From Methylocystis sp. (GTDB lineage: Bacteria; Pseudomonadota; Alphaproteobacteria; Rhizobiales; Beijerinckiaceae), in assembly GCA_020252485.1 (NCBI GenBank), contig JADCCX010000089.1, forward strand, positions 1 through 47,875: 47,875 nt of DNA, read 5' to 3'. The notes under the pieces are model-generated. The model searched no databases and was not told the DNA's origin. It was given only the letters and a program-made list of their open reading frames with translations. The translations under genes and the position numbers were made by a program. Below are positions 1 to 10,480 of the stretch, one piece after another; position 1 is the first letter of the stretch; the number at the start of each line of letters is the position of its first letter.

Positions 1-39
1 ACACACTGCGCTAAGAGCCAGCTTCAGCCGAGCGCCCCG

Positions 40-141
40 GTCTCCAAGGTTCTGATAGCATCCGGAGAGCGGCGTGACGACTGGGGGCTTTGCGCCCCTT
101 CGGACGCCCGATTGCAGGTTCGCAACAGGGAAGTGGCGGTG
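40..141. repeat. Left copy of the imperfect terminal direct repeat (attL-like)
   Basis: This stretch repeats 47643-47744, next to the tRNA-Ser gene. Positions 80-141 match 47683-47744 at 56 of 62 bases with no gaps, and 40-79 match more weakly (about 28 of 40). The match stops at GTGGCGGTG, which in the right copy is the 3' end of the tRNA (CCA, discriminator and last acceptor bases). The left copy diverges directly after it, as expected where an element inserted into a tRNA 3' end meets the displaced chromosome. The copies are not identical, so this is either an old insertion or an element that brought its own version of the flank. Positions 142-236 hold no gene that I can support. Confidence 0.65.
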
Positions 142-236
142 GAAGAGAGCCTGAAGGCGAACTATCGCATATCCTTGGCCACCGGGCGGGCACAACCCAT
201 TGAGCAGCTCGCACATCACGCTTGTTCTGATTGCAG

Positions 237-265
237 TTGCCGACTACCCAGGTTTTCCCTATTTT
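237..265 (+). promoter_or_regulatory. Candidate sigma70 promoter of the defence operon
   Basis: TTGCCG at 237-242 and TATTTT at 260-265 are separated by 17 bases and lie about 50 bp upstream of the first operon gene. A 7-bp inverted repeat, TGCCGAC at 238-244 and GTCGGCA at 294-300, brackets the likely start site and could be an operator for the HTH protein encoded just downstream. The -10 and -35 are imperfect, so this is a prediction only. Confidence 0.45.
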
Positions 266-316
266 CTCAAATACGGACAACCCTCCTGATGGAGTCGGCA
301 GTTGGAGAGCGACGTG

Positions 317-481
317 ATGACCATCAAGGAGGTGTCCGAGTACCTCAAATTGGCTGAAAAGACGGCCTATCGCCTGGCGGCCGAAGGCAAGATCCCCGGG
401 TTCAAGGTTGGCGCCTCCTGGCGTTTCAGAAAGAGTGAAATCGACCGGTGGATCACCGCGCAAGAGCGTGGCGAGGCCTGA
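317..481 (+). CDS. Excisionase-like helix-turn-helix protein (54 aa)
   Basis: The protein starts MTIKEVSEYLKLAEKTAYR and continues with a KIPGFKVGASWRFR segment. This is the MerR-like helix-turn-helix plus wing of the excisionase (HTH_17) family, filling the whole 54 residues. GGAGAG at 304-309 is a good ribosome binding site; a GTG at 314 would add one residue. Its stop lies 3 bases before the helicase start codon, so it is the first gene of the defence operon rather than a prophage excisionase. Such small HTH proteins often head restriction operons and probably autoregulate them; that role is inferred. Confidence 0.85.
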   Translation: MTIKEVSEYLKLAEKTAYRLAAEGKIPGFKVGASWRFRKSEIDRWITAQERGEA

Positions 482-484
482 CCC

Positions 485-3400
485 ATGAAGATCATTGATA
501 ACGTCAATTCGCTGTTGGGCGATGATCTCAAGGGCTCGCTCGCCAAGGGATCGAAGCTCAAGATCGCAGCCTCATGCTTCTCCATCTATGCTTACGAGGC
601 CCTGAAGTCTGAGCTCGCCCGGATCGACGGTCTGGAGTTCATCTTCACGGCCCCGACCTTCGTGCCGACAGAAGTGACCGACAAGGTGAGCAAGGAGCGG
701 CGCGAGTTCTTCATCCCGAAGGCCAACCGCGAGAGCAACCTCTACGGGTCGGAATTCGAGATCCAGCTCCGCAACAAGCTGACCCAGCGCGCTGTCGCCC
801 GCGAGTGTGCGGATTGGATTCGTAGGAAGGCCAAGTTCCGGTCGAACAAATCAAAGGCCCCGATGCAGCAATTTGTCTGCGTCACCGGTGCGGCAGACGA
901 TGTCGCCTACATGCCCTTGAACGGCTTCACTGCAGTGGATCTTGGCTACCAGCGGGGCGACGCCGTCTCCAGTTTCGTCAACCGGTTCGACGAGGCAGTC
1001 CACACCGGAACCTACCTCCAGCTCTTCAACCAGATTTGGGCTGACCCGACGAAGCTTGAGGATGTCACTGCTGCGATCTGCGACCACATCGAGTCCGTCT
1101 ACCAGGAGAATTCGCCCGAACGCATCTACTTCCTGATGCTCTACAATATTTTCAATGAGTTCCTCGAAGACATCGATGAAGACGTCCTGCCTAACGACCG
1201 CACCGGGTATCAGGACACTCAGATCTGGAACAAACTGTTCAATTTCCAGCGCGACGCCGCGACAGGCATCATCAACAAACTGGAAACCTACAACGGCTGC
1301 ATCCTCGCTGACAGCGTTGGCCTGGGTAAGACGTTCACAGCGCTGGCCGTGATCAAATACTACGAACTTCGCAACCGGTCTGTGCTCGTGCTTTGCCCGA
1401 AAAAGCTGTCGGATAACTGGTTGAACTACAACACAAACCTGAAGACCAACATCTTCGCCAGGGACCGCTTCAACTACGACGTCCTTTGCCACACCGACCT
1501 TTCGCGGAACTCGGGCGTCTCCCACGGCATCCCGCTCAACCGGGTAAACTGGGGCAACTACGACCTCGTGGTCATCGATGAGTCCCACAATTTCCGGAAC
1601 AACGATGCGTTCAAGGAGAAGGAGACCCGGTATCAGAAGTTGATGAACCGGGTCATCCGCGAGGGCGTGAAGACCAAGGTGCTGATGCTGTCGGCGACGC
1701 CGGTGAACAACCGGTTCAACGACCTGCGCAACCAGCTGGCGCTCGCCTATGAAGGCCAGTCCGAGGCGTTGACCAAGAAGCTCAAGAGCAAAAACAGCGT
1801 CGAAGAAATCTTCCGCCGCGCCCAGGCTGCATTCAACGCGTGGTCCAAGCTCCCCAACGAGGAACGCACCGCACAGGCCATTCTTCAGGCTCTGGACTTT
1901 GACTTCTTCGAGCTGCTCGACAGCGTCACCATCGCCCGGTCGCGCAAACACATTGAGACGTTCTACGACACCACCGACATCGGGAAGTTTCCGGAACGCC
2001 GTAAGCCGCTGTCGTTCCGCTGCCCGCTTACCAGCCGCCCCGGCGTGATGGACCTGAACGGCATCGTGGCCCAGCTCACCCTGCTCAAACTCGCGGTCTA
2101 CGCGCCGATCAGCTACATCCTGCCCAGCCGCCTCAGCAAATACGAACAGCTCTACGACACCCAGGTCGAGGGCGGCCGCGGCAAGCTCCGACAGATCGAC
2201 CGCGAGCGCAGCCTGCAGGCGCTCATGACGACGAACCTGCTCAAGCGGCTGGAGAGCTCCGTCGAGGCCTTCCGCCTGACCTTGAAGTCCCTTCAGGCCA
2301 ATTTGAACAAGACCCTGGATGCTATCGCCGAGTTTGAACGCAACGGCGGCTCCCTCAAGGTGTCGGACTACACCGCAGACTTTGAGGACATGGAGCCCGA
2401 GGACGATGAGTTCGGGGACCTGGGCGACTTCAAGGTCGGGGGCAAGATCCAGATCAGCCTCTCGGACATGGACGTCCAGTCCTGGCAGCACGACCTTCGC
2501 TCCGACCTGTTCCTGATCGAGGAGCTGACCCGGGAGATGGAGCTGATCACGCCTGAGCACGACACCAAGCTCCAGCATCTCAAGACCCTGATCGCGAGCA
2601 AGATCGAGGCCCCGCTGAACCCGGGAAACAAGAAAGTCCTGATCTTCACGGCCTTCGCCGACACCGCCAACTACCTCTATGAAAACATCGCCGCCGAGCT
2701 GCTGCGCACGAAGGGTCTGCATACAGGGCGTGTCACCGGCTCCGATGGGCCGAAATCTACCTTGGCCAAAGGCTATGACTTCCAGTCGCTGCTGACGCTG
2801 TTTTCGCCGCGATCGAAGGAAAAAGCCGCGATCCTGCCCGAGGAGCCGGCCGAGATTGATATTCTCATCGGCACCGACTGCATCTCCGAGGGCCAAAACC
2901 TTCAGGACTGCGACTACCTGGTGAATTACGACATTCACTGGAACCCGGTCCGGATTATCCAGCGCTTCGGCCGTATCGACCGCATCGGGTCGCCGAACAG
3001 CCAGATCCAGCTGGCGAACTATTGGCCGGACATCACCCTCGACGAGTACATCAACCTGAAGGAACGCGTCGAAAACCGGATGGTGATCGCCGATGTGACG
3101 GCGACGGGCGACGACAATGTCCTTACCGCAAAGAGCAGCGAGATCGCCTACCGCAAGGACCAACTGCGGCGCCTGCAGGACGAGGTCATCGAGCTGGAAG
3201 ACGTCAAGACGGGGATCTCGATCACCGACCTTGGTCTGAACGACTTCCGGATGGACTTGCTCAATTACGTGAAGGCCAATGGCGAGCTGGAAAACGTGCC
3301 TCGCGGCATGCACGCCGTGGTGCCGGCGAAGCCCGAGCTAGGCCTGCAGCCAGGCGTGATCTTTGCGCTGCGCAACATCCACGACAGCGTGAACACAAAC

Positions 3401-3760
3401 CAGCAGAACCGGCTGCATCCCTACTACCTGGTCTATATCGGCCGCGACGGCGAGATCATCGCTGACCACACAGAGGCCAAGCGGCTGCTCGATCTGGTCC
3501 GCACGAGCTGCAAGGGCGAGGACGAGCCGATCCAGGCTGTTTGCCGCCTCTTCAACGAGCAAACCCAGGACGGCCGAAACATGGCGGGCTATTCCGACCT
3601 GCTCAGCTCGGCCATCCGGTCGATGATCGAGGTGAAGGAAGAAAAGGACCTCGACAGCCTGTTCAGCGGCGGCAGCACCACAGCGCTCACGAACACGATC
3701 GCGGGGCTCAGCGACTTCGAACTGGTCGCCTTCGTCGTGATCCTCGAGGACGCGCCATGA
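485..3760 (+). CDS. SNF2-type SF2 helicase/ATPase with large N-terminal extension
   Basis: 1091 residues. The SF2 core is clear: Walker A GLGKT at 279-283, DESH (motif II) at 365-368, SAT at 403-405, and a C-terminal helicase lobe with the arginine-finger motif QRFGRIDR at 826-833. Between the lobes there is an acidic insert (about 635-660). The first 250 residues are not helicase. Their start (KLKIAASCFSIYAYEAL) resembles the phospholipase-D-like domains fused to this helicase family, but I see no HxK(x)4D catalytic motif, so any PLD fold is probably non-catalytic. GCGAGG at 471-476 is the ribosome binding site. The stop overlaps the DUF4391 start (ATGA). It probably acts as a DNA translocase in the restriction system; specificity is unknown. 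Confidence 0.9.
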   Translation: MKIIDNVNSLLGDDLKGSLAKGSKLKIAASCFSIYAYEALKSELARIDGLEFIFTAPTFVPTEVTDKVSKERREFFIPKANRESNLYGSEFEIQLRNKLTQRAVARECADWIRRKAKFRSNKSKAPMQQFVCVTGAADDVAYMPLNGFTAVDLGYQRGDAVSSFVNRFDEAVHTGTYLQLFNQIWADPTKLEDVTAAICDHIESVYQENSPERIYFLMLYNIFNEFLEDIDEDVLPNDRTGYQDTQIWNKLFNFQRDAATGIINKLETYNGCILADSVGLGKTFTALAVIKYYELRNRSVLVLCPKKLSDNWLNYNTNLKTNIFARDRFNYDVLCHTDLSRNSGVSHGIPLNRVNWGNYDLVVIDESHNFRNNDAFKEKETRYQKLMNRVIREGVKTKVLMLSATPVNNRFNDLRNQLALAYEGQSEALTKKLKSKNSVEEIFRRAQAAFNAWSKLPNEERTAQAILQALDFDFFELLDSVTIARSRKHIETFYDTTDIGKFPERRKPLSFRCPLTSRPGVMDLNGIVAQLTLLKLAVYAPISYILPSRLSKYEQLYDTQVEGGRGKLRQIDRERSLQALMTTNLLKRLESSVEAFRLTLKSLQANLNKTLDAIAEFERNGGSLKVSDYTADFEDMEPEDDEFGDLGDFKVGGKIQISLSDMDVQSWQHDLRSDLFLIEELTREMELITPEHDTKLQHLKTLIASKIEAPLNPGNKKVLIFTAFADTANYLYENIAAELLRTKGLHTGRVTGSDGPKSTLAKGYDFQSLLTLFSPRSKEKAAILPEEPAEIDILIGTDCISEGQNLQDCDYLVNYDIHWNPVRIIQRFGRIDRIGSPNSQIQLANYWPDITLDEYINLKERVENRMVIADVTATGDDNVLTAKSSEIAYRKDQLRRLQDEVIELEDVKTGISITDLGLNDFRMDLLNYVKANGELENVPRGMHAVVPAKPELGLQPGVIFALRNIHDSVNTNQQNRLHPYYLVYIGRDGEIIADHTEAKRLLDLVRTSCKGEDEPIQAVCRLFNEQTQDGRNMAGYSDLLSSAIRSMIEVKEEKDLDSLFSGGSTTALTNTIAGLSDFELVAFVVILEDAP

Positions 3761-4452
3761 CGGCAGGCCTGTTCGACTATCCCAGGAGTGCTGCGTTCGG
3801 CCGGGTTCTGCCAAAGAACAAGATCTATGAACACGCCGGCGCAAGCGCGGGACTGAAACAGCTGTTCGTCACACAGGTCGACCAGATCGTCTGGCGGTTC
3901 AAGCTGGCCCCTGAGACCATCAACCTGGCCGCCACCTCGGCAGTCACGGAAATCCAGATCTTCGAAATCAGCCTGCGGACCGGCTCACCGAACGAAGACA
4001 TCCTGCGGGCGATCGACCGGGCTATTCCGTTCCCGATCATCTTCGAACTGACCTGGTCCGGTAAGCGGCGCGCGACGGCCACCTTCAAACGACCCAGCGA
4101 AGCCGACGCGTCGAAGTGGGTGATCAGCGAGTATTTCTCGACCGACTGGACCAGCGAAGGTGCGCCGCGAGATGCGCTTCCCGTCGCCCTCGACCTCGGG
4201 GGACTATACGACAAGCTCCTGACGGCGATGATGCCAGCCCAGGTCCGGACGGACGGCGCTATCCAGGAGCGTGTCGCTCGGCTCGAAGCGGTCCGGGCGC
4301 AAACCCGTGAAATCGAGCGGATCACATTGCGGCTGAACCGCGAGAAACAATTCAACAAACGCGTGGCGATCAACGCCGAGCTACGCGACGCCAAACTGGA
4401 AATGGAACGGCTCACCCGGGCAAGCGCACCGATGGCGGCCACGAGTGAGTGA
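3757..4452 (+). CDS. DUF4391 domain protein
   Basis: 231 residues, starting at the ATG inside ATGA, which overlaps the helicase stop; an open frame upstream is not part of the gene. The N-terminal two thirds shows the DUF4391 pattern: LPKNKIYEHA, a KQLFVTQVDQIVWRFKLAPET segment, EIQIFEISL, and RAIDRAIPFPIIFEL. Residues about 175-225 are highly charged and predicted to form a coiled coil, suggesting it binds a partner. The family has no assigned biochemical activity that I know of, but its members sit beside SNF2-like helicases and Mod-type methyltransferases. It is probably a structural or bridging subunit; that role is inference. Confidence 0.85.
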   Translation: MTAGLFDYPRSAAFGRVLPKNKIYEHAGASAGLKQLFVTQVDQIVWRFKLAPETINLAATSAVTEIQIFEISLRTGSPNEDILRAIDRAIPFPIIFELTWSGKRRATATFKRPSEADASKWVISEYFSTDWTSEGAPRDALPVALDLGGLYDKLLTAMMPAQVRTDGAIQERVARLEAVRAQTREIERITLRLNREKQFNKRVAINAELRDAKLEMERLTRASAPMAATSE

Positions 4453-4465
4453 GGGGACGACGACG

Positions 4466-6445
4466 ATGGACAAGCTCAAGATGCACAGCCCGAACCTGAC
4501 GGACGAGAACGTCGCGAAGATCCGCGATCTGTTTCCCGGCTGCGTGACCGAGGCGCGCGATGAGGCAACGGGGGCAGTACGTCTGGCGATAGACTTCGAT
4601 CAGCTACGTCAGGAGTTGAGTGACCAAATCGTAGAGGGGCCGCAAGAGCGGTATCGGCTAGACTGGCCGGGAAAACGGGAGTCTCTGACCGTAGCGAATG
4701 CGCCGATTGCCAAAACGCTTCGTCCAACAGCGAACGAGAGTATCAACTTCGACGGCACTCGAAATATATTTGTCGAGGGTGACAACCTTGATGCTCTGAA
4801 ACTTCTTCAGGTCTCGTACTTGGGATCTATAAAGTTAATCTACATTGACCCGCCTTATAATACGGGCGGCGACTTCGTTTATGACGACGACTTCTCAGTA
4901 GACACGCGCACCTTTTTCCAAAGGTCGATGCAATCTGACATTGGCGGAAACAAGCTCGTTGCGAATCTTGAGTCCAACGGCCGGTTTCACTCTGACTGGC
5001 TGTCGATGATTTATCCGCGCCTAAAACTCGCGCGAAATCTGTTGCGGGATGATGGATTCATTGCAGTCAGCATCGATGATATCGAATGCCATTCTCTCAA
5101 GAGGATTATGGACGAGATATTTGGAGAGGAAAATTTCGTCGCTGCTTTGGTTTGGGACCGAAACCGTAAGAATGATGCCAAGTATTTTTCAGTAGGTCAC
5201 GAGTACATGCTCGTTTATGTAAAATCTCTCCAAGAGCTTAAGGATCACGACATTAAGCTCCGAGCACCGAAAGTAGGCGTCGAAGAGGTAAGGGATTTAT
5301 TCTCCGATCTACGGAAAGAGCACGGTGAGGACTGGTCTAACATTTCCGCTGCCCTGAGAGAATTTTACAGGACATTTGATGAAGATGACGCCAGACTCCC
5401 GTTAGCCCGTTTTACCAAGGTAGATGAAAAGGGCCCATATCGGGATGATGGTAACATCAACTGGCCTGGCGGAGGCGGACCGACGTACGAAGTGCTGCAC
5501 CCGGTCACAGGAAAACCATGCAAGTTGCCCAAGAGCGGCTGGCGGTATCCAACCAAAAAGCGCTTTGACGAAGAGGTCGAGAGGGGCCGCATTGTCTTTG
5601 GGGAAGATGAAACTACAGTTCCGAGGGTTCGAACAAACCTGTTTGAAAATAATGATCAGGTATTAACTTCTGTAAGATATAGCTATGCCCAAACAGCCAC
5701 GCTGGAGTTTGAGCAGTTATTCGATGGATCTCGTGTCTTTGAGAACCCGAAGAACTATAAAGATATTTCCCTTTTAGTGAATTATCTCTCTGGACCCGAC
5801 GATATCATAATGGATTTCTTCGCCGGTTCTGGATCGACTGCGCATGGAGTTTTCTACGCAAACGCCACGCAAGGTGGAAACCGCCAATGCATAAGTGTTC
5901 AAATTCCGGAAGATACTGCAGACGAAAGCTTGGCTCGGGCGGCCGGCTACTCGACCATCGCTGACCTTTGCAAGGACCGCATCCGTCGCGCCGGAAAGAA
6001 AATTCTCGAAGGTGAATGCCACCCTGACTGGAACCGCGATGTCGGCTTCCGAGTGCTCAAGGTGGACACGTCCAACATGAAGGACGTCTATTACCGCCCA
6101 GATGAGCTGAAGCGTGCGGACCTGCTCGACATGGTCGACAACGTGAAGGAAGGCCGCACCGCCGAGGACATGCTGTTCCAGGTGCTGGTAGATTGGGGCG
6201 TGGACCTGACGCTGCCGATCCGACGCGAGACGGTGCAAGGCAAGACCGTGTTCTTCGTCGACGACAACGCCCTGGCAGCATGTTTCGACACCGGCGTAAC
6301 AGAGGAGCTTGTAAAGGCGTTGGCCGGCCACGAGCCACTGCGTGTGGTCTTCCGCGACAACGGCTTTGTATCGGACGCTGTTAAGATCAACGTCGAACAG
6401 ATCTTCCGCCAGCTCTCTCCCGCCACCGACATCAAGTCGATCTGA
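4466..6445 (+). CDS. mod: Type III restriction-modification DNA methyltransferase (Mod)
   Basis: 659 residues from the ATG at 4466, which has GAGGGGA 8 bases upstream; a GTG at 4445 would add 7 residues and overlap DUF4391. The N6-adenine/N4-cytosine motif DPPYNT is at 128-133 and the SAM-binding DFFAGSGST lies at about 450-458. This DPPY-before-FxGxG order is the beta class typical of type III Mod. Residues about 190-430 between the motifs should hold the target recognition domain. The DNA from about 4600 to 5930 is visibly richer in A and T and uses rarer codons (AAA, ATA, TTA) than both ends of the gene, suggesting replacement of the specificity module by recombination. It pairs with Res, whose start is 10 bases downstream. 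Confidence 0.93.
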   Translation: MDKLKMHSPNLTDENVAKIRDLFPGCVTEARDEATGAVRLAIDFDQLRQELSDQIVEGPQERYRLDWPGKRESLTVANAPIAKTLRPTANESINFDGTRNIFVEGDNLDALKLLQVSYLGSIKLIYIDPPYNTGGDFVYDDDFSVDTRTFFQRSMQSDIGGNKLVANLESNGRFHSDWLSMIYPRLKLARNLLRDDGFIAVSIDDIECHSLKRIMDEIFGEENFVAALVWDRNRKNDAKYFSVGHEYMLVYVKSLQELKDHDIKLRAPKVGVEEVRDLFSDLRKEHGEDWSNISAALREFYRTFDEDDARLPLARFTKVDEKGPYRDDGNINWPGGGGPTYEVLHPVTGKPCKLPKSGWRYPTKKRFDEEVERGRIVFGEDETTVPRVRTNLFENNDQVLTSVRYSYAQTATLEFEQLFDGSRVFENPKNYKDISLLVNYLSGPDDIIMDFFAGSGSTAHGVFYANATQGGNRQCISVQIPEDTADESLARAAGYSTIADLCKDRIRRAGKKILEGECHPDWNRDVGFRVLKVDTSNMKDVYYRPDELKRADLLDMVDNVKEGRTAEDMLFQVLVDWGVDLTLPIRRETVQGKTVFFVDDNALAACFDTGVTEELVKALAGHEPLRVVFRDNGFVSDAVKINVEQIFRQLSPATDIKSI

Positions 6446-6455
6446 GGGGCTCGGC

Positions 6456-9400
6456 ATGAAGCTCAAGTTCAAGGTCCAGCCCTATCAGACTGATGCTGTG
6501 GAGGCAGTCGTCGACTGCTTTGCCGGGCAGCTGATGACAGGTGGCATCGCTTACAGGATCGACCCCGGCCGCAAGGCGCAGACCAGCGCCTTTGAGGAAG
6601 GCTTCAAGAACGCCGACCTTCAGCTGACCGAGCCTCAGGTCCTGGCCAACATCAAGGACATCCAGCGTCGCCAGAACCTGCCCATCTCCGACGGCCTGGT
6701 CGCCAGCGCGGGGTGCAAATTCAACCTCGACGTGGAGATGGAAACGGGCACCGGCAAAACCTATTGCTACATCAAGACCATGTTCGAGATGAACAAGCGC
6801 TATGGCTGGTCCAAGTTCATCATCATGGTTCCGAGCATCGCGATCAGAGAGGGCGTCTACAAGTCGCTCCAGATCACCGCGGACCATTTCACCGAAAGCT
6901 ACGGCAAGAAGGCGCGCTTCTTCATCTACAATTCAAAGCGCCTGCACGAGCTAGAGAGCTTTTCGTCTGACGCCGGCATCAACGTCATGGTCATAAACAT
7001 CCAGGCGTTCGCCGCCAGGGGTGCTGACAACCGCCGGATCTACGACGAGCTGGACGACTTCCAGTCTCGGCGGCCCATCGATGTGATCGCCAGCAACCGG
7101 CCGATCGTGATCCTGGACGAGCCGCAGAAGATGGAGGGCAAGGCGACGACGGAGTCCCTGCCGAAGTTCAAGCCGCTGATGATCCTGCGCTATTCAGCGA
7201 CCCATAAGACCCAGCACAACCGGGTTCACCGTCTGGATGCGTTGGACGCCTATAACCAGAAGCTGGTGAAGAAGATCTCCGTGCGCGGCATCCAGACCCG
7301 CGGCCTGGCTGGCACCAATGCCTACCTCTATCTCGAAGGGATCGACATCTCGAAGAAGGCGCCGGTCGCCCGCATCGAGCTGGAGGTCAAGCTCAAGACC
7401 GGCGAGATCAAGCGTCAGGTCCGCCGGCTGGAATTCCGCGACGACCTGTTCACTCTGTCCGGTGACCTCGATCAGTACCGCGGCTTCACCATCTCCCAGA
7501 TCGACTACAACAACGACACCGTCGAATTCACCAATGGCGTGATCCTGTCGGCCGGCGAGGCCACCGGTGACGTGTCCGAGCGGGATATCCGTCGCATCCA
7601 GATCCGGGAGACGATCAAGGCGCATTTCGACAAGGAAAAGCAGCTCTTTTCCCAAGGGATCAAGGTGCTGTCCCTGTTCTTCATCGACGAGGTCGCCAAG
7701 TACCGCGACTACGATCAGGCGGACGAAAAGGGAGAGTATGCCCGCGTTTTCGAGGAGGAATATGAGCTCCTGAAGACGGAATACCTGTCGGAGCTGGCGA
7801 TCGACAACGAGGCCTATCGCAAGCACCTGGCCGGCATCGACGCCACCAAGACCCACAATGGCTACTTCTCGATCGACAAGAAGACCAACCGACTGAAGAA
7901 TCCTGACGTAGGGGCGAAGTCCGTCGATTCCGACGACACGGATGCCTATGATCTGATCCTGAAGGACAAGGAGCGGCTACTGTCCTTCGCCGAGGCGACT
8001 CGGTTCATCTTTTCCCACTCCGCGCTCCGCGAAGGGTGGGACAATCCGAACGTCTTCGTGATGTGCATGCTGAAGCACAGCGACAACATGATCTCGCGGC
8101 GGCAGGAAGTCGGTCGCGGGTTACGCCTGTCGGTCAACCAGGATGGCGATCGCATGGACCACCCTGCGGTGGTACACGACATCAACGTTCTGACCGTTGT
8201 GGCCAGCGAGAGCTACAAGGACTTTGTCGGGGGGCTCCAGAAGGAGATTGCCGATACCCTGTCGTCGCGCCCGAGGAAGGCAACGGAGGCCTACTTCACC
8301 GGCAAGACGGTCGCCACCGATAATGGTCCGGTCCAGATCACTCCGGCCCTGGCTAAGCAGATCTACCGGTATCTGGTGAAGAACGATTACACCGATGACA
8401 CTGACCAGATCGCGGCTGGCTACCATGAGGCCAAGACCGCAGGCACGCTGGCGGCGCTTCCGGATGATCTGAAGCCCTATGCCGATCAGGTCTTCCAGCT
8501 GATCGACAGCGTGTTCAGCAACGCCCAATTGCCGAAGGTTGAAGACGGCCGGAAGCCGAAGACCAATCCGCTGAATGCCAACTTCGACAAGAAGGAATTC
8601 CAGGAGCTCTGGGGCCGGATCAACCGCAAAGCAGTTTATCGGGTGGAGTTTGATTCCGACGAGCTCGTTCGCAAATGCGTCGGTGCGCTCGATAGCCAGC
8701 TCCGGGTCACGCCGCTGCAGTACACTGTCCAAACAGGCATTCAGAGCGACGAGATCACGGACGATCAGCTCAAGGCGGGCGACGGCTTTAAGGTGACCAA
8801 TACGACCACCGAGAGCGGTGGGTCCGTCTATTCGCAGGTGAAGTACGACCTGCTGGGCAAGGTCGCCGAAAACGCCCATCTCACCCGTCAGACCGTTGCG
8901 CAAATCCTGACCGGGATGGAGCCAAGCATCTTTGCTCAGTTCCGCCAGAACCCCGAGCATTTCATTGCCGAGGCTTCCAGAATCATCTCCGAACAGAAGG
9001 CCACGATGGTCATCGAGCGCCTGGCCTATGACGGTGTCGAGGACAGATACGAGGTCGACATATTCACGGCCAACCAGTCAGGTCAGGACTTCTCCAAGGT
9101 CGGCTCGAAACTGAAAAACCATGTCTACGACTACGTCGTCACGGACTCAGATATCGAGCGGAGGTTCGTGGAGGAGCTTGATACGAGCGACGAGGTCGTC
9201 GTCTATGCGAAGCTTCCTCGCGGGTTCCTGATTCCGACCCCTGTCGGCGATTACAACCCGGACTGGGCGATCTCGTTCAAGGTCGGCACCGTCAAGCACG
9301 TCTACTTCGTTGCCGAGACCAAGGGGACAATGTCCTCGCTCAAGCTGCGCGAGATAGAGTCCACCAAGATCGCCTGCGCGCGGAAGTTCTTCGACGAAAT

Positions 9401-9512
9401 CGGGCAGCGCGCATCCACCGACCCGGTTCGGTATGACGTCGTCACGGACTACGGAAAGCTGATGGAGGTGGTCGGTTTAAGCCGGTCAGCGTCGGCGGGA
9501 CAGACGGCATGA
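6456..9512 (+). CDS. res: Type III restriction enzyme Res subunit (SF2 translocase-nuclease)
   Basis: 1018 residues from the ATG at 6456 (GAGGGG 9 bases upstream). A longer frame runs back into mod but has no ribosome binding site. Motifs: Walker A METGTGKT at 95-102, motif II DEPQ at 221-224, SAT at 247-249, and [10 protein letters not shown] (motif VI) near 550. The C-terminus carries the PD-(D/E)xK endonuclease of type III enzymes: NPDW with Asp936, then ETKG with Glu954 and Lys956. All key residues are intact, so it should cut DNA when complexed with Mod and unmodified sites. It ends by overlapping the GIY-YIG gene (ATGA), so all genes from the helicase on are coupled or nearly so. Confidence 0.93.
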   Translation: MKLKFKVQPYQTDAVEAVVDCFAGQLMTGGIAYRIDPGRKAQTSAFEEGFKNADLQLTEPQVLANIKDIQRRQNLPISDGLVASAGCKFNLDVEMETGTGKTYCYIKTMFEMNKRYGWSKFIIMVPSIAIREGVYKSLQITADHFTESYGKKARFFIYNSKRLHELESFSSDAGINVMVINIQAFAARGADNRRIYDELDDFQSRRPIDVIASNRPIVILDEPQKMEGKATTESLPKFKPLMILRYSATHKTQHNRVHRLDALDAYNQKLVKKISVRGIQTRGLAGTNAYLYLEGIDISKKAPVARIELEVKLKTGEIKRQVRRLEFRDDLFTLSGDLDQYRGFTISQIDYNNDTVEFTNGVILSAGEATGDVSERDIRRIQIRETIKAHFDKEKQLFSQGIKVLSLFFIDEVAKYRDYDQADEKGEYARVFEEEYELLKTEYLSELAIDNEAYRKHLAGIDATKTHNGYFSIDKKTNRLKNPDVGAKSVDSDDTDAYDLILKDKERLLSFAEATRFIFSHSALREGWDNPNVFVMCMLKHSDNMISRRQEVGRGLRLSVNQDGDRMDHPAVVHDINVLTVVASESYKDFVGGLQKEIADTLSSRPRKATEAYFTGKTVATDNGPVQITPALAKQIYRYLVKNDYTDDTDQIAAGYHEAKTAGTLAALPDDLKPYADQVFQLIDSVFSNAQLPKVEDGRKPKTNPLNANFDKKEFQELWGRINRKAVYRVEFDSDELVRKCVGALDSQLRVTPLQYTVQTGIQSDEITDDQLKAGDGFKVTNTTTESGGSVYSQVKYDLLGKVAENAHLTRQTVAQILTGMEPSIFAQFRQNPEHFIAEASRIISEQKATMVIERLAYDGVEDRYEVDIFTANQSGQDFSKVGSKLKNHVYDYVVTDSDIERRFVEELDTSDEVVVYAKLPRGFLIPTPVGDYNPDWAISFKVGTVKHVYFVAETKGTMSSLKLREIESTKIACARKFFDEIGQRASTDPVRYDVVTDYGKLMEVVGLSRSASAGQTA

Positions 9513-10468
9513 GGCCTCGCTCAATCAACATCTTCCTGCTCGACGGCGACCCCGATGGCATCCGGGTCGCTCAGATCTCGATGTCGACGATCCAGGCTAT
9601 CGCCTTCCGCAAGCTGCAGATGAAGCAGGTGCGCGGCACCTTTCCCGAGTTAGCGCGGCCGGGCGTCTACATGCTGCTCGGCTTTGACGAGACCCAGCCG
9701 GATCGGCTCCTTGCCTATATCGGCGAGTCCGAATGCGTTGCCGACCGGCTCCAATACCACGCCGGCAACGACAAGGGGAAAGGCGGCAAGCCCTTCTGGG
9801 TCGAGACCATTGCGATGGTCAGCAAGGACGAGAACCTCACCAAGTCGCACGCCCGTTACGTGGAAGCGCGCCTGATTGCGGACGCCGGCCTGAACCCCCG
9901 CTGGCAGTTGCAGAACACCCAGAAGGCCGGCGAGGAGGGCAAGCTCCCGCTGCCTGACAGGGCGGCCATGGAAGAGTTCATTGATCAGACCAAGACCCTG
10001 GTTGGAGCGCTGGGTTGCGACCTGTTCAAGGTCGTCTCGGGGGACATTTCCAGCCTGCCCAAGAGCACCACCCCTTCGCCGTCTTGGGCGGAAAGCGTGC
10101 AGTTTGAGTTCCGCGGCCAAGGGTTCGCAGGACAGATGTCGGTGACTCCCAGCGGCGAAATCGTTGTCAAAAAAGGGTCTCGGGCCAGGCTGAAGACAAC
10201 GCCCACCATTCCCAAGGGCACTGTTGCACTGAGGGCTGACCTGGTCACGAGCGGCATACTGCTCGAGCAGCAGGACGCCCTAGTCTTTACCTCGGACTAC
10301 ATGTTCCCATCGGTTTCATCAGCTGCTGCGGCGGTGACCGGGGCCAGCGCCAACGGGCGCGTTTCATGGCGTCTGCCGGATGGCCGTACCTATGCCGAAT
10401 GGGAGGAAGGGCAAAACGCTTCGCCCATCCCGATCGAGGATGAGGAGCTGACGGGCGGAGCGATTTAG
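9509..10468 (+). CDS. GIY-YIG nuclease with C-terminal DUF4357-like domain
   Basis: 319 residues. The GIY-YIG signature is GVY at 52-54 and YIG at 70-72, followed by an Arg near 79 and a Glu in YVEARL near 114, so the catalytic core looks complete. Residues 1-40 ([16 protein letters not shown]) are typical of the variant that starts with a short beta-rich domain. The C-terminus ([16 protein letters not shown], then [12 protein letters not shown]) fits DUF4357, which is often fused to GIY-YIG domains near restriction genes. The ATG overlaps the Res stop, so it belongs to the operon. It could be a second effector nuclease or act on processed DNA; which one cannot be told from sequence. Confidence 0.88.
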   Translation: MRPRSINIFLLDGDPDGIRVAQISMSTIQAIAFRKLQMKQVRGTFPELARPGVYMLLGFDETQPDRLLAYIGESECVADRLQYHAGNDKGKGGKPFWVETIAMVSKDENLTKSHARYVEARLIADAGLNPRWQLQNTQKAGEEGKLPLPDRAAMEEFIDQTKTLVGALGCDLFKVVSGDISSLPKSTTPSPSWAESVQFEFRGQGFAGQMSVTPSGEIVVKKGSRARLKTTPTIPKGTVALRADLVTSGILLEQQDALVFTSDYMFPSVSSAAAAVTGASANGRVSWRLPDGRTYAEWEEGQNASPIPIEDEELTGGAI

Positions 10469-10480
10469 GCCGTCCGACGC

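Noticed and set aside
485-1250. Catalytic phospholipase-D nuclease in the helicase N-terminus
   Set aside because: No HxK(x)4D motif is seen; only a fold-level resemblance is possible.
851-3313. 820-codon open frame on the minus strand inside the helicase gene
   Set aside because: High-GC antisense shadow. The plus strand encodes clear SF2 motifs over the same span and the antisense product has a Val/Asp/Leu-rich composition without any domain.
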